From: Gossypium raimondii
Taxonomy: Eukaryota > Streptophyta > Magnoliopsida > Malvales > Malvaceae
Reading direction: 5' to 3'
Length of the DNA stretch: 64,000 nt
Assembly (NCBI RefSeq): GCF_025698545.1
Contig: NC_068569.1
Span: forward strand, 13,454,001-13,518,000
A program made the position numbers and the translations under genes. Below the pieces are notes generated by a model. That model was given only the letters and a program-made list of their open reading frames with translations. It searched no databases and was not told the DNA's origin. Every line of letters begins with the position of its first letter. Positions within the stretch are counted from its first letter, which is position 1. Positions 13,101-24,442 of this stretch are shown here, piece by piece.

Positions 13101-13703
13101 GTTCGTCTTACTGTGTTGTTTGTCTCCCTAGGTTATGATGATAGTATGGCGGCAAGAATGTCAATGCAATCACAAAATGTGCATCTTCATGCTCAGAATC
13201 AGTTCAGTGGCTCTTCATTCACTCTACAAAATCCTTTGGTCAGTGGTTCACACCAGGTCCAGGTTCCAGGACATGACAATGGCCCAGCTCTTGGTCCATG
13301 TCAATCGTCCATGCCAGGTTTCCATGAGGGCGGGACATCACACATTCCTACTTACAAGGGAATCGATGATTTCTTCTCTGAGGAGGAGATTAAAATGAGA
13401 AGCAATGAAATGCTTGATAATGAAGACATGCAGCATTTGCTTCGTATCTTTAACATGGGAAGCCATTGCCATGCTACTCCTCCTCCTCCTCCCTTTAATG
13501 CTATTGAAGATACTCATCCGTATCCCTCAACATATATGCCCACCCCATCCCTGGCTTACGGTTTCGATAATGATGCTTCACGTTCATCAGGCAAAGCCGT
13601 AGTGGGATGGCTCAAGCTTAAGGCAGCTCTGAGATGGGGCATCTTCATTAGGAAAAAGGCTGCTGAAAGACGAGCACACCTCATCGAGTTAGATGATTCG
13701 TAG
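10186..13703 (+). CDS. CBP60B: calmodulin-binding protein 60, CBP60B/C/D type, 8 exons, complete
   Basis: A plant-specific transcription factor of the CBP60 family, which acts in the nucleus and links calcium-calmodulin signals to immune and growth gene expression. Exons are 10186-10277, 10888-10963, 11070-11128, 11591-12084, 12201-12361, 12467-12670, 12799-13036 and 13132-13703, giving 631 residues; the Arabidopsis relatives have about 600-650. The N-terminus holds a basic patch (DRKRPAL, residues 23-29). The conserved CBP60 DNA-binding core covers about residues 76-360, with [17 protein letters not shown] at its start and [20 protein letters not shown] in the middle. The C-terminus 598-623 ([20 protein letters not shown]) is an amphipathic basic helix and the likely calmodulin-binding site, as in CBP60a-type rather than CBP60g-type proteins. 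Intron 5 holds a TTC microsatellite. The paralogue letter is uncertain. Confidence 0.93.
12406..12435. repeat. TTC microsatellite in a CBP60 intron
   Basis: About ten TTC units lie in intron 5, upstream of its acceptor at 12465-12466. They add to the polypyrimidine content and are a likely length polymorphism. Confidence 0.9.
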
Positions 13704-16700
13704 ATTATATCTATAGCCTCCCAAGTCCAACCAGAGCAAGAAGGACTCAAAAGACATTTAGGTTTGTTGGCAGGGTCTGGCTGCCATCAATGAACTATTC
13801 CTGTTTGTACATTTCTTGTCTGTACAGTATGCTTCCATCCTAAACTAGGAAGGTCACAATCCGGGTGGAGGCTAGAAATGTTAGCGGATGTAACAGATGC
13901 ATGTTACTAGTCTAAGACATATAGATGACCAACATCTATTGTATTATGTTGAGGTCTAACGAAATAAAAACAAAGTAAGGCAACGTTTATTTGTGGTAGT
14001 GATAACATTGCCTGCGCAAAATCTCACTGCTGTATAAATTAATGGGACTATGTTTTTTATTTACCCTGCAATGGCGGCTCATAAAAGGGACCAAAAAGAA
14101 AAGGAGTGATATTCGTTGTGGCAATTATGGAATTTTATAGGGTTAAACACGTTATCCACGAGTGCATGGATTACTACAGACCAATAATTGCGAGTGAAAT
14201 GTTATAATTCGAGGATTGAGGAACGTGGACGTGGGAAGACGTTTAAACTTTAAAGAGAGTGAGTCCAAGTATAGTTGAGAACATGATGTGCGGATCTGGT
14301 CCCCAGCAGGAGAGGAGATTCCGACTCACCCTTTCATGTCTTTTCATTAGTAGTTTTCAATGGATATCGTCGCCTCTGCCAGTATCCCGTCGCTCTCTTG
14401 TTTTCTTCTGCCGTATGCAAAACAGTAAGGACTCGTGTATGGTTTGATGAAACGACATGGAAGTCTACGGCAGGTTTTGCTACCCATTTTACTTTGATGA
14501 AAATCTATTCCTTTGTTTCTCAGTCCTACGCATTTTACTTTTTGTTAATAGATTTTTTTTATATCTATTAACAGGGGTGAAAGTAAAAAAATTTGGATTC
14601 TGGGTTAATTTTTTTAAAAAATAAAATGTTTATAAAAATTCATATAAACTAATATGTTCTTTCTCTACATCATTGATAGACTTTATTTAAAAATATTTTT
14701 CATGTTAAATATTTAAAACAAATAAATCTAAGTCTTTAAATACATAAAGGTTTTCACCAAGCCAATATACAATTAGAATTTTTTTCACAAAACAAAAATC
14801 ACTTTGCTTTTGGTGTAAGAATGCAATATTTCAAGCACAAGATTCACAATAATCACACTAGCAACAACAATTTTAAATAAAATGTTTAATTTCTAATCAA
14901 TATTAAAAAAATTCAAGATTATAAATACAATTATTTCAAATATATATAAATACAATCAATGCTAATTTCTTCAAGGAATTGTATTAATCAACCTCTAAAA
15001 TTATTATTCACTCACGATGCTAGAAATCTCATGAAAATCAATATCCCAAAATGATTCACTAAATGAAAAACTAGATCTTGCAAAAATAATTCCTAATTTA
15101 TCATAAGAAAAGCTAGAATCTTACTTTTTAGATATTAATCAATAAGAAAAATTAAGAAAGAATTGTTACTAAGTTAGAGAGACCTTGAAAATTTGAAGAT
15201 CTATCTTGTAAAGATATTAGAGAGCTAGAGAATAAAAGAAATTTATTTATTTTTATATAAAATAATTCCTTTTCAAAAATTTTGGTGGATTATCCTTTTC
15301 AATTTTTTTATGGGTTAATACATCAATTATATAAATTTTAATAAATAAGATATATTTTGTGGGGTATGATAAACATATTAAATCCAAGTTAAATTTAGAG
15401 TGAACAAAGTTATCCTAACAGTGTATTTATCATCCACAAAATTGGAACCAAGACAACGAGAATAGTTGTACGGTCTCAATTTGAAATTTACTACCCAAGA
15501 AACATGAGAAGGGGAGAGGGGGTAACAGGTGATTTGCATCATTGTGATATTGGATAATGTACTTGGTTGAAAATAATTCATTGAATTATTCAACATATTA
15601 TACTTAAGAGGCTGTCAAATGAAATCTACTGCTTAGATTAATGGCATGTCTTATTCTGAGCAGCTGAGTTTATGAAACAGACATGTATGCATGGCCCTGT
15701 GTCCCTACAATGGCATCACATTCTTCTGCAGTTTTACTTTTTCATTTCTTTAGCCCCAAAAAGAAAGGGAATTATTCTTATGCTAATAATCAGAAGCTCG
15801 AGTAGCGTAAAGGGATGCTCTCTTTTCTTTTTAAACCTTTGCATCCATTTTCTTTTTTTTACGAAACCTCAAAGTGTAGCACTCGGAAAAAGTGTGTAGC
15901 TACTTTGAAAATAAAACATGCTTTGTCAATAGCTGTGTGGACAGTACATTATCCTTGTAAAATTCAAAATACCTTAAAAAACGATAAATATCATCTTCTA
16001 CATGCATGCAGATAGACAAAAGTCGGAGGAGGTAGCAGTCATTCGGTATCTGATTCTCAAAACAGCATCTTCATCCACTATGTAGACCAAGGCACGCCTT
16101 CTTAAATACAGCAAAAGTATAAGCTCTACACCTGCCTTTGGATTCTTTGGTATAGGAGATGTACACATTTCAGATCCTTCATGTTAATTTCTTTGGGTCA
16201 TTCAGCCTGAGAGTATTTGTCTATTTCTTAAAAAAGACTCGAGGCCCATCTACTTAGATTCTGACTCAAATGTAAACACTACAGTAAATTATATTTTTAT
16301 CAGGATAATTATTGAAAATCCTTAACAGTCGGTACATGAGAACTAGTTTTAGCCATTTATATAATCCAATCAGTACAATTGGATCTGAGGAGCTCAACTA
16401 TAAATAGAGTCCTTGCATTTTTTTAATTAAGAATATTTTTAAAAACATTTGTTCAAACACTTGGTGTGATTTGCCAGACTAAAATTTTAGCTCCGCGATA
16501 CATGAATATAATTGCTAACCAAAGAGACTGAAAATATTAAAGAAAAAGATGATATGGTGTGACCAAGAGTAAGCAGAGCAATAATAATAAAAGTATAGGT
16601 AATTTTGTAAGGTCTAAGGACGTGAAGTGCAAAAAATTAACAGATGTCAAACCATGTAAAAGCTATAAATTTATTTTGAGCTTACAGTGATATTGAAATG

Positions 16701-17620
16701 TTCAAGGCACATTAGACAAAGGTAATCGGGGTTCACATACCTTGCTCCTGACATTTTTTTTTTAAGTTCTGTGTTCGATATTCGGGAATAGACACACAAG
16801 GAGCCCCTAAAGTAAAACCAAGCTTTTCACCTTATATAAAGATGATAACCATCAGGAATAGACAACAAAAGAGCTTCCAAAGGAGCAGAGTCATCAGCAC
16901 TATGTATTTTTCCCCCTTTCATATGTCTTCAGGTCATTAGCGGTATCTGAGGAAGAGCCACCAGCTATTTGGAACGAAGATAAAGAAAATAACATAATGC
17001 TGACAATGTTTTAGTGATGATAATATGAAATTATATATAAAATAGCCTTTACAACTTTCACTTAAACATAGAAACAAATAAATGTTTGACCAGGGAGGAG
17101 AGTGCCTTGTAGTAAGCAACTGACATAAAAAATAGCTGAAAACATAGATGCTGATAAAGATGGGAGAGCAAATACTGGAGCCGTTGGCAAGTTTTGTGGT
17201 TTGAATACCGTAATATGAAAGGAATGCAAATGAAATAAAAAGCCATCTCCAAGAGTGATGTTGCTAGATATATTAGCGCGATTCCATTTAAAACCCAGTT
17301 TCTTGGAAGCAAAGGGAGTAAAAGGAAGGTGGGGAGATAGGCAGAGGATTGTGTAAAAATAATGTCCTCCTTTCCATGCAAATGGTAGACTTGCTAATAG
17401 ATTACTTAACAACACATTAAGTTGTCTTAACTTAAAACGTTCCCATATATCTGCAGGAGTCGGTGCAAATAGTGTATGCTTCAGCATCTATAACACAGAT
17501 GCATGCAAAAAAATTCATCCGCGCATGCCACAAGTATATACAGGTAAATCAACAGTCACTGAAGGTGTGTTGATGAAAAGCACTCAGACTTATCATTCAA
17601 AGTCATTGTTCATAAGCAGT
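13704..17620. other. CBP60 3' flank and gene-free AT-rich DNA
   Basis: The first 250-300 bp are probably CBP60 3' UTR. The rest has no supported gene. An isolated TATA-like CTATAAATAG stands at 16398-16407 with no gene after it. A minus-strand stretch at about 16905-16975 looks weakly coding (see findings), as does the 141-codon minus frame at 17062-17487, but neither shows a known domain. Confidence 0.45.
16398..16407 (+). promoter_or_regulatory. orphan TATA-box-like element
   Basis: CTATAAATAG matches the plant TATA consensus closely, but no reading frame of note follows on the plus strand. It may serve a non-coding transcript or be chance in AT-rich DNA. Confidence 0.25.
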
Positions 17621-17886
17621 GCAGTAGTGCATTTGTACGCTCTGATTCGCGATTGCTCAAGAACATAGGTAAGGTGTAGGTGTGCAATAAATGTAGTCTC
17701 ATGCTGTGACTGTGTGAAACACTTGTAAGTGGCAAAATAAGGAAAACCCAAAAGAGCAGTAGTGCATTTGTACGCTCTGATTGCCGATTGCTCAAGAACA
17801 TAGGTAAGGTGTAGGTGTGTAATATATGTAATCTCATGTTGTGTGAAACACTTGTAAGTGGCAAAATAAGAAAAACCCAAAAGAGC
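17621..17886. repeat. tandem duplication directly 3' of the tRNA-Asp gene
   Basis: Two copies of a unit of about 133 bp, 17621-17755 and 17756-17886. Both contain GCAGTAGTGCATTTGTACGC at the start, GATTGCTCAAGAACATAGGT in the middle and CACTTGTAAGTGGCAAAATA near the end. Similarity is about 90 percent by eye. The array ends within about 9 bp of the tRNA 3' end. The overlapping open frames on the minus strand are a by-product of the duplication and show no family signature. Confidence 0.9.
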
Positions 17887-17889
17887 AAT

Positions 17890-17893
17890 AAAA
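17890..17893 (-). terminator. RNA polymerase III terminator of tRNA-Asp
   Basis: TTTT on the minus strand begins one base after the tRNA 3' end. Four T are the minimum for Pol III termination. Confidence 0.7.
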
Positions 17894-17894
17894 T

Positions 17895-17966
17895 CGCCGT
17901 TGCCGGGGATCGAACCCGGGTCACCCGCGTGACAGGCGGGAATACTTACCACTATACTACAACGAC
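17895..17966 (-). tRNA. trnD-GTC: tRNA-Asp (anticodon GTC)
   Basis: A 72-nt tRNA read on the minus strand, starting GTCGTTGTAGTATAGTGG and ending GGCAACGGCG. The acceptor stem pairs with one G-T near its base. The A box (TAGTATAGTGG) and B box (GGTTCGATCC) are intact, the anticodon loop reads CTGTCAC with GTC in the middle, and there is no intron and no encoded CCA. These are features of a plant nuclear tRNA-Asp. It should deliver aspartate to GAC and GAU codons. A four-T Pol III stop follows at once. Confidence 0.97.
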
Positions 17967-18349
17967 TCAATTGACAATTTAGTCACATATTAATATTTAT
18001 TTTGTATACTGAACAACAATGCTCTCAGAATAATAATTAGTAATAACTTATAATCTAAAGAAGAACCAGATAGGAAAATAAGATTGAGGTTTAACAGAGT
18101 TTAAAATTTCAAAAATTTTTCTTTGTAGGGGATAATTTTTAGAGTTACAATTTGTTTATTGTAACCCATAAATATTTTTAATAGTTATTTAGCACTGAAC
18201 CATGTGAAATATTAGTCCATTTGACTAACATATGTATCCCAGCCATTTTTATATGTAATAATTATAAAACTAGATTTTTTTTAAATTATAAGAGAAGAAT
18301 AAAACTCTAATCGTAATGATTAGCACAACTTAAACTTTAGCCACATGTA
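17967..18349. other. short gene-free spacer
   Basis: AT-rich flank 5' of the tRNA gene. It contains no coding or repeat signal I can support. Confidence 0.5.
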
Positions 18350-19682
18350 GACTCTGTTTGTTTGGCAGTAAAATGGTTTCCGGAAAATGATTTCTGGAAA
18401 ATGTTTTACTTTTCTGAAAAATGATTTACTGGAAAATATTTTCTGGTGTTTGAATTAATCTGTGTAAAATATTTTCTGTTGTTTGGCAGATTTCCTGAAA
18501 ATATTTTCCGGAAAAGTTGATTTTACATATATATATTAATATTTTTTATATTTTAAATTGTTTTTACATATATTGCAATGATTTTGTTGTTTTTACATAA
18601 TATATATTAATAAATTTTTATATTTTAAATTATTTTTACATATATTGCAATGATTTTATAATTAAATTAAATATATAATAATACTCAATTATTAAGCTAC
18701 ACTATTAACCATCATAAATTGAAAACAACTAATATCAATATTTGTAATTGTGTTAAAATAATAATACTCAATTATTTGTAATTGTGTTAAAACAATAAAA
18801 CCAAAGATTGAAATTAGCTTGAAACCACAAGTAAAGGAATCACATTATAAGTAATAATTTTCAATATCAAAATCGATTTTGTTTATGTTTGGCCATGAAT
18901 AAATAAAAAATACTATTGATTATTTGCTTATAAAATTAAAAAAAACACATACACAAATTATAAACACTTGTGTACCTACCACATTAACAACTTTAATATA
19001 ATGTATTAAAAAACATACAACACCAATAATAAACACATCAAATAAAAGCTGTCTATACAACAAGCACGTATGTAAATACATATTTGATCTGCATGTTTTA
19101 AATATAATCAACATGAAATTTGAAATTCATCTAAGCTAATAGGTTGATAAGGCTTAACTGGATACAATACATATACTTTGAGGACTTAATGAAACAAAAT
19201 TTATAGAGACCAATTTAAAATCTAGATTATAGTTTGAAGATGTACTAATCGGATTTTTCGTAAAAGATTTTGATATCGATTACTTGTAAATAAAGAAAGA
19301 TGAATAAATTCACAAAAAAGATAAAGAAAAACGAATAATCCATATTTCATTATGTTAAGTATCTTAATTAAATTATTATCCGATTACGAGTAGAAATAAT
19401 TAACATTTATGAGATAGCAATTATTATCAAAGAAGATTGACTGTTAAATCATAAGAGTTGAATTCTGTTATGATTTGCTATAAAAGTATAGTGTTCCTTA
19501 AAAAGTTTATGCATTTTGTATCACATGAGTTGCTGATAAAATTTTCATTTCTCAAGATTTGACATAATAATCAATGCCATTAACATTGAAACCGGAATCT
19601 GGATTTTGAAACCTCTAAAATTAACCCTAAACGAATATTTATCCCATAAGAAACAACACAAGCTTCATATATATATATATAT

Positions 19683-20058
19683 ATGAAAAAACTCAAAGAA
19701 GAGACCAAAGTAATGAACAAAGCTGAGAAAAGGCTCAAACTGTTGATGAAGAAGCTTGAGTCCCTCAAGTTAGTGCCTAGTTAGGAAGAATCAGAGCACT
19801 CTGTAGCAGTTTTTTTATATTTCATCCACAAGCAGTTCAGGTACCAAAAACCCAGAAAGAACAGCTTCCAAGTCTCAAAATGCAGTTCCAAGAATTTCAA
19901 AAAATATGGAGGAAAATGCATCAGACACCACTACATCTATACCAAGCTTTAAAATTTCTTTCAGCAGAGAAAATTCTTTTTCTTCACGTGAAAACTCCAG
20001 TTTTAAATCAAGTTCAGTCCATGAAGACCCAAAGGTTGATGACACAAGGACAATGTAA
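19683..20058 (+). pseudogene. decayed fragment of a plant gene with a Lys/Glu helix and Ser-rich tail
   Basis: Reading from ATG 19683, 33 codons give a coiled-coil-like stretch (MKKLKEETKVMNKAEKRL, then LLMKKLESLKLVPS) and then a TAG stop with EESEHSVA after it in the same frame. From about 19818, in another frame, coding-like sequence continues as SSTSSSGTKNPERTASKS, SIPSFKISFSRENSFS and SSVHEDPKVDDTRTM to TAA at 20056-20058. The frame break sits at a T-run near 19810. The composition is that of a real protein, but I could not name the family. One stop and one frameshift make it a pseudogene or a captured fragment. Confidence 0.5.
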
Positions 20059-21279
20059 TAGAACACAAAGTGACAGAATTTCTCTCGCGCATTGAAACAT
20101 AAATGGGGGAATGTAGGTAATAGAACTATGATGCAACTATGATGCAGTAAAATCCTTATTAAATATTCAAAGTCTAATAATTCCATGGGAACCTTTACCA
20201 AATACAGATTTCAGATTTCAGCATATACAGATTTCAGAAGCTCACTCTTCAGCAAATAAATTATATGGGACTTTAATTAAGGACTTCATGTAGGACTTCA
20301 GCAAATAAAACAATTGTTTTATCATATAGGACTTCAGCAAATAAACACATCTTCAGCTTCTTAGAAACACATCTTCAGGAAATAAATCATTAACAAGCAT
20401 TCAACATACAAATTAAGTAAACTAGAGGACTTTAATTCCTGTAGGAATCAAATTGCCATATCATTTTTACTCGACAAAAATATTCAATGAAAGCCAGGAA
20501 TAACAAGTTCAAACAATAGCCCTTTAGCCATTAATTCTTCACACAGAGCTCTAGGTATCCATTAAGCTAAATCTAGAAATTCATATATGTTGAACTGAAC
20601 AATGAGGAATTGAAACATAACCTACCAGTCTCAAAGGAAGCCATTTTCTCTAGCATCAAATACTAACAAATTTAACTTCTAACTAGATAAGTAATAAACT
20701 GCGACCAACGACAAAACCATGGATTAAACTACATTTGACTACATTTGATGCTGTTAGAACATCAAAAGCATGGATTAAAATCTAAGCTGGGACAAACGAT
20801 ACAATAAATGGTAACCAGAGAAGACTGTCAGCACAGATCAGTGAGAGCAGAGGTGACATTCAACATAACCAGGGGCCAAAATATTTCAGTTACTATTCTC
20901 AACCACCAAATGTATGAGCAAGAAACCAAGAACATAAAGGAACTAACCCAGAAACCAATTCACAAAACTATGGACAAGAAAATATACCTATCTAAAGAAA
21001 GTCTGCGAAGAAAGTCTGCCCAAGACAAGCCAAACACCACAGGCTACAAAATGGTAACAAAAACCTGAGCAAAGGAGAGAACCCAAACTAGCAGAAAACC
21101 CAAGCAAGAGATCTCAGACAAAAATAACACACAGTAATGAAAATCCCCAAATCAATTTATAAAAAGAAGAAGAAATCAAGGGGGAAAAAGGAGCCCGAAA
21201 CCAGATCAAGGGAGAACGAAAGGGAGAACGAAACCAAATCAGTGTAGAAAGGAGAAGGGAGAACGAAAGGGAGAACAAG
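20059..21279. other. interior of the candidate TIR element, no gene
   Basis: Contains short direct repeats built on GACTTCAGCAAATAAA (about 20240-20390). The minus strand of 21060-21279 is pyrimidine-rich, with TTCGTTCTCCCTTT repeats, like a 5' leader. The 86-codon plus frame at 20808-21068 has no recognisable domain and no ATG-led coding bias, so I do not call it a gene. Confidence 0.4.
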
Positions 21280-22621
21280 TGTAACAGCCTGATTTTAGGC
21301 CTAGTCGGAGCAGTGGTTTCGGGACCACAAATCCGGCAAGGAAAAATTTAATTTTCTTATATTTTTATGGTCTACGATTTCACGGAATGATTTTGTGAAA
21401 ATTTCGTTCGAAAATTTCGACGTTTGGGAACTCAATTTAGTCAAAAGGACTAAATTATAAAAAGTGAAAAAGTTGAGTTCTACATGTTAGAAGTGTTCAA
21501 TTATTATGAAACTTTAAATTGGAGGTCCTTATATGGTAATTAGACCATTGGTTAAGTTGGTAGACAAAAATGGGCATGAGATAAGTGAAATAGGAATTTT
21601 TTAAGTTAGGGGCAATTTGGTAATCTAGTAATTAAAATGAATTAAAAGGGAAAAAGATGGCAAATTGTGCTCATCTGGAAAATTGTGCTCATCTTCTTCA
21701 TTTGGACGAAATCAGCAAGGGGGGAAGCCATTGTTAGGGTTTTCAAGCTTCCAAGCTCCATAGTAAGTGATTCTAAGCCTCATTTTTAATGTTCTTTACG
21801 TTTTTGGAGTCATGGTAACTTGATTTTGCTTATTCTAGCAATAATTTAATCTAGGATTTATATTTGGAAAAATACACATATGTGAAATGTGTTTATTTTG
21901 ATGTTTTATGGTAAAATATGAAGCTAGAAATTATGTTAAGCAACTTTTGCTAAGCGATTTTGAGTGAAAACAAGTAAAACGACGTAATCGATAAAAATGC
22001 TAAATGTTCATAAGTAAGTGTTAGAGTGGGAATTTGATGTTGCCATAGAAGGGAAAAATGTTCATCATGTCATAATAAATAAGAATAAGGGATGAAGTTT
22101 AATTTACGAGCTTTGGGGGAAAAGTGTAAATATGAAAAAGTTCAGGGGCAAAATTGTAATTTTTCCAAAGTTTAAGTCAAGGACTGTTTTGATAAATGTG
22201 AGTACTAAATAAGTCAAATGTGTTATTATAGATCAAGAAAGAAGTGGAATCGACCTTGACCAGAGAAAAGAAGAGATTAAAGACTAAATTGCTAAATTTT
22301 TATATTGTTACATCAAAGTAAGTTACATGTAAATAATAGTTATATTTTTATAAATTGTGAATTATACTTGATATGTGAATTAATATTCAATGTGGAAGGA
22401 AAATTATTCATGAATTATTCAAGTGATAAAGTGTTGAAAACAAAGTGTTAAGTGTAAATTCCTGGTTGAACATAGGAATAGAAGTGGATACAAGTGACAT
22501 GTCACTAGAGATCAGTGTTACAGTGTTACAGTGAGTCCGGGTCTTTGGGTGATCTAGCATGTGTTGCGACACTGACGACTTGTGTGAGCAGGCCTGTGGA
22601 CATTTCCAGTGTTATTGATCA

Positions 22622-22686
22622 GTGGTAGCTTCGGCTACATATCAGTGGTAGCTTCGACTACATTTCAGTGGTAGCTTCGGCTACAT
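22622..22686. repeat. three short tandem repeats in the LTR
   Basis: Units of about 23 bp read CAGTGGTAGCTTCGRCTACA, with small changes between copies. Confidence 0.85.
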
Positions 22687-22919
22687 ATTTGTGTGGCACT
22701 TATGTGCTAATTCTCTACGTATCTGTGTATATTCCGAGTGTTCAACGGGAAATTGACTAAGTGAAAATACATTAGATCATGTAACGATTAAGTGTAATTG
22801 AATAATGAATATATGTATGGAATTGAATTGAATATTGACTTGAAAATGGAAAAGTGAATTTTGAATTGAATAGTGATTAAAAGTGAAAAAGTGAAATTAT
22901 GAAAAAGTAGAATTAGCAA

Positions 22920-23460
22920 CAAAATAGTTTTGGACAGTAACAATAGTGTGACTTTGAAAAATCACCAAAAATGGTGGAAATTGAATTAGAGAGTGAATAA
23001 GATATGAAATGAAAGCTTAAGGAGTCTATTTTTACATAAAAGAAACAGAGAAAGAAAAAGAGTTATACATTTTGAGATATTTGAATTTTAGTGAGGCAAG
23101 GGTGGATTGATTTCAGAATCCTCTGTTCTGACTTTGGAAAATAATTAAAAATTGTAAAAAAATGATTATAAGTTTTAATTTATATGATTAGAATCCTTAA
23201 TGAGTATATTTTCAAAGGGAACAAACGTAAATATCATCCGAGTTCTGTACAATGAGATAATTCATTTTTAGTGAAGAGAGGTCAGAGATGTTGAGCAGTG
23301 AAACAGGGGTGACTTTAAAGAATAAAATGTACTAATTGGCCAAGTCAAAAATTCTGAAAATTTTATGGTAAGAAGACATGTGAGTATAGTTTCAAGGGAA
23401 ATTAACAGATCTTAATTTGGAGCTTTTTAGCTTTGAATAAAAATGATTTAGTGACTTTGA
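22920..23460 (+). repeat. shared LTR module, copy 1
   Basis: Matches about 48945-49475 with the same order of words: TTTTGGACAGYAACARTAGT, GAAAAATCACCAAAAAT, GAGTCTATTTTYACATRAAA, AAATTTTATGGTAAGAA and AGTTTCAAG. The two host LTRs are otherwise divergent. Confidence 0.75.
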
Positions 23461-23895
23461 CTCAAATAGACAGCTTTGAATTTAAATATAAGTGAATAGT
23501 GAAATTATGTATAATGCTATTTAAGCATGTTTTATACATAAAGGATGTAGAATGGAGAGGAGGAGGAGGACAATAAAATGTATGAAAGAATTGTGTATAA
23601 TGGTCATTTGCCCGATTATAATTGGTAAATGTTAAATTGAATGGTAAATACGTATTGGTACTGAAGGAACTATTGCGGTATTGAAAAGCAATTGATCAAA
23701 TGTTTAAGAAATTTAGTCATGACATATATATATATGTGATAATAATGATATATGGATGATTATATCATTGAGTTGCATTGATTAATTCGGTTTATGTGAT
23801 GGAAATGTCAATAACATTTGCCTTTGATATGTGATGATCATGGTTTAAGCTCATATGGGAAAAATAAAGTTTCATAGTATGAGAGTGTGGTATTG

Positions 23896-23897
<2 letters not shown>

Positions 23898-23959
<62 letters not shown>
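23898..23959. repeat. TA dinucleotide run, about 31 units
   Basis: An uninterrupted AT/TA run of 62 bp inside the LTR. Its length is likely to vary between individuals and to cause assembly error. Confidence 0.95.
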
Positions 23960-23961
<2 letters not shown>

Positions 23962-24442
23962 ATTGAGAAATTGATTTGAATTGTGAACATGAAAGATTGT
24001 GAATTGAATAAAATGGAAATGGAGCTTTAAATTACATGAGTAAGTATCGAGCCTCGTAGGCCCTATTTGTTATGAATATAATATTTTGAGGATATGTTGT
24101 AAAGAATTATAAAAGTATGTTAAAAATTTGAAGAGTTTAAATTTGAATGAAATTTTGTAACTCGGTTTAATACGTTTACATGTGTAAGTGTTCTAGTAAT
24201 GCCTCATACCCTATTCCGGAGTTGAATACGGGTAAGGGGTGTTACAACGAGAGTGTAGAGAAGGGAGAACGGGAAAATGTCTTACTGATTCCAAATCGGT
24301 AAGACGTTTTCCATAAATTGGGGCCTAATTTTACCCGTGTTTGTAAAATATTTTCTTTTAGTATTTCATTTTTCACCAACCAAACGCCGGAAAATTCGAA
24401 AAATATTTTCTGAAAAATATTTTCCACCAAACAAACGGAGCC

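Larger units (their letters stand above)
21280..24246 (+). mobile_element. large solo-LTR-like insertion, about 2.97 kb
   Basis: Begins TGTAACAGCC and ends GGGTGTTACA, the terminal inverted TG...CA expected of an LTR. Flanking 5-mers ACAAG and ACGAG agree at four of five bases and look like an aged target duplication. No reading frame for gag or pol is present, and I see no second LTR, primer binding site or polypurine tract, so a solo LTR or a gutted non-autonomous unit is likeliest. Inside are three short repeats AGTGGTAGCTTCGGCTACAT (about 22622-22686), a 62-bp TA run and a 520-bp module shared with the LTR at 47010-49739. Confidence 0.75.
18350..24442. mobile_element. candidate TIR DNA transposon, interrupted by an LTR element
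   Basis: The left end ACTCTGTTTGTTTGG (18351-18365) is matched in inverted form by CCAAACAAACGGAGCC at 24427-24442. Behind both ends lie subterminal repeats of the GGAAAATATTTTC type in opposite orientation, as in non-autonomous plant DNA transposons with this style of end. TTA follows the right end; the left has TAG, so any target duplication has decayed. Without the LTR at 21280-24246 the unit is about 3.1 kb. It has no transposase but carries a decayed host-like gene fragment at 19683-20058. The superfamily (Harbinger-like or hAT-like) is left open. The pairing of these ends into one element is inference. Confidence 0.5.

Noticed and set aside
17593-17970. Open frames of 104-125 codons on the minus strand across the tRNA
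   Set aside because: They run through the tRNA gene and both copies of the tandem duplication; the repeated peptide is an effect of the DNA repeat.
20808-21068. 86-codon plus frame
   Set aside because: No domain, no splice or promoter context, and it lies inside a candidate transposon.
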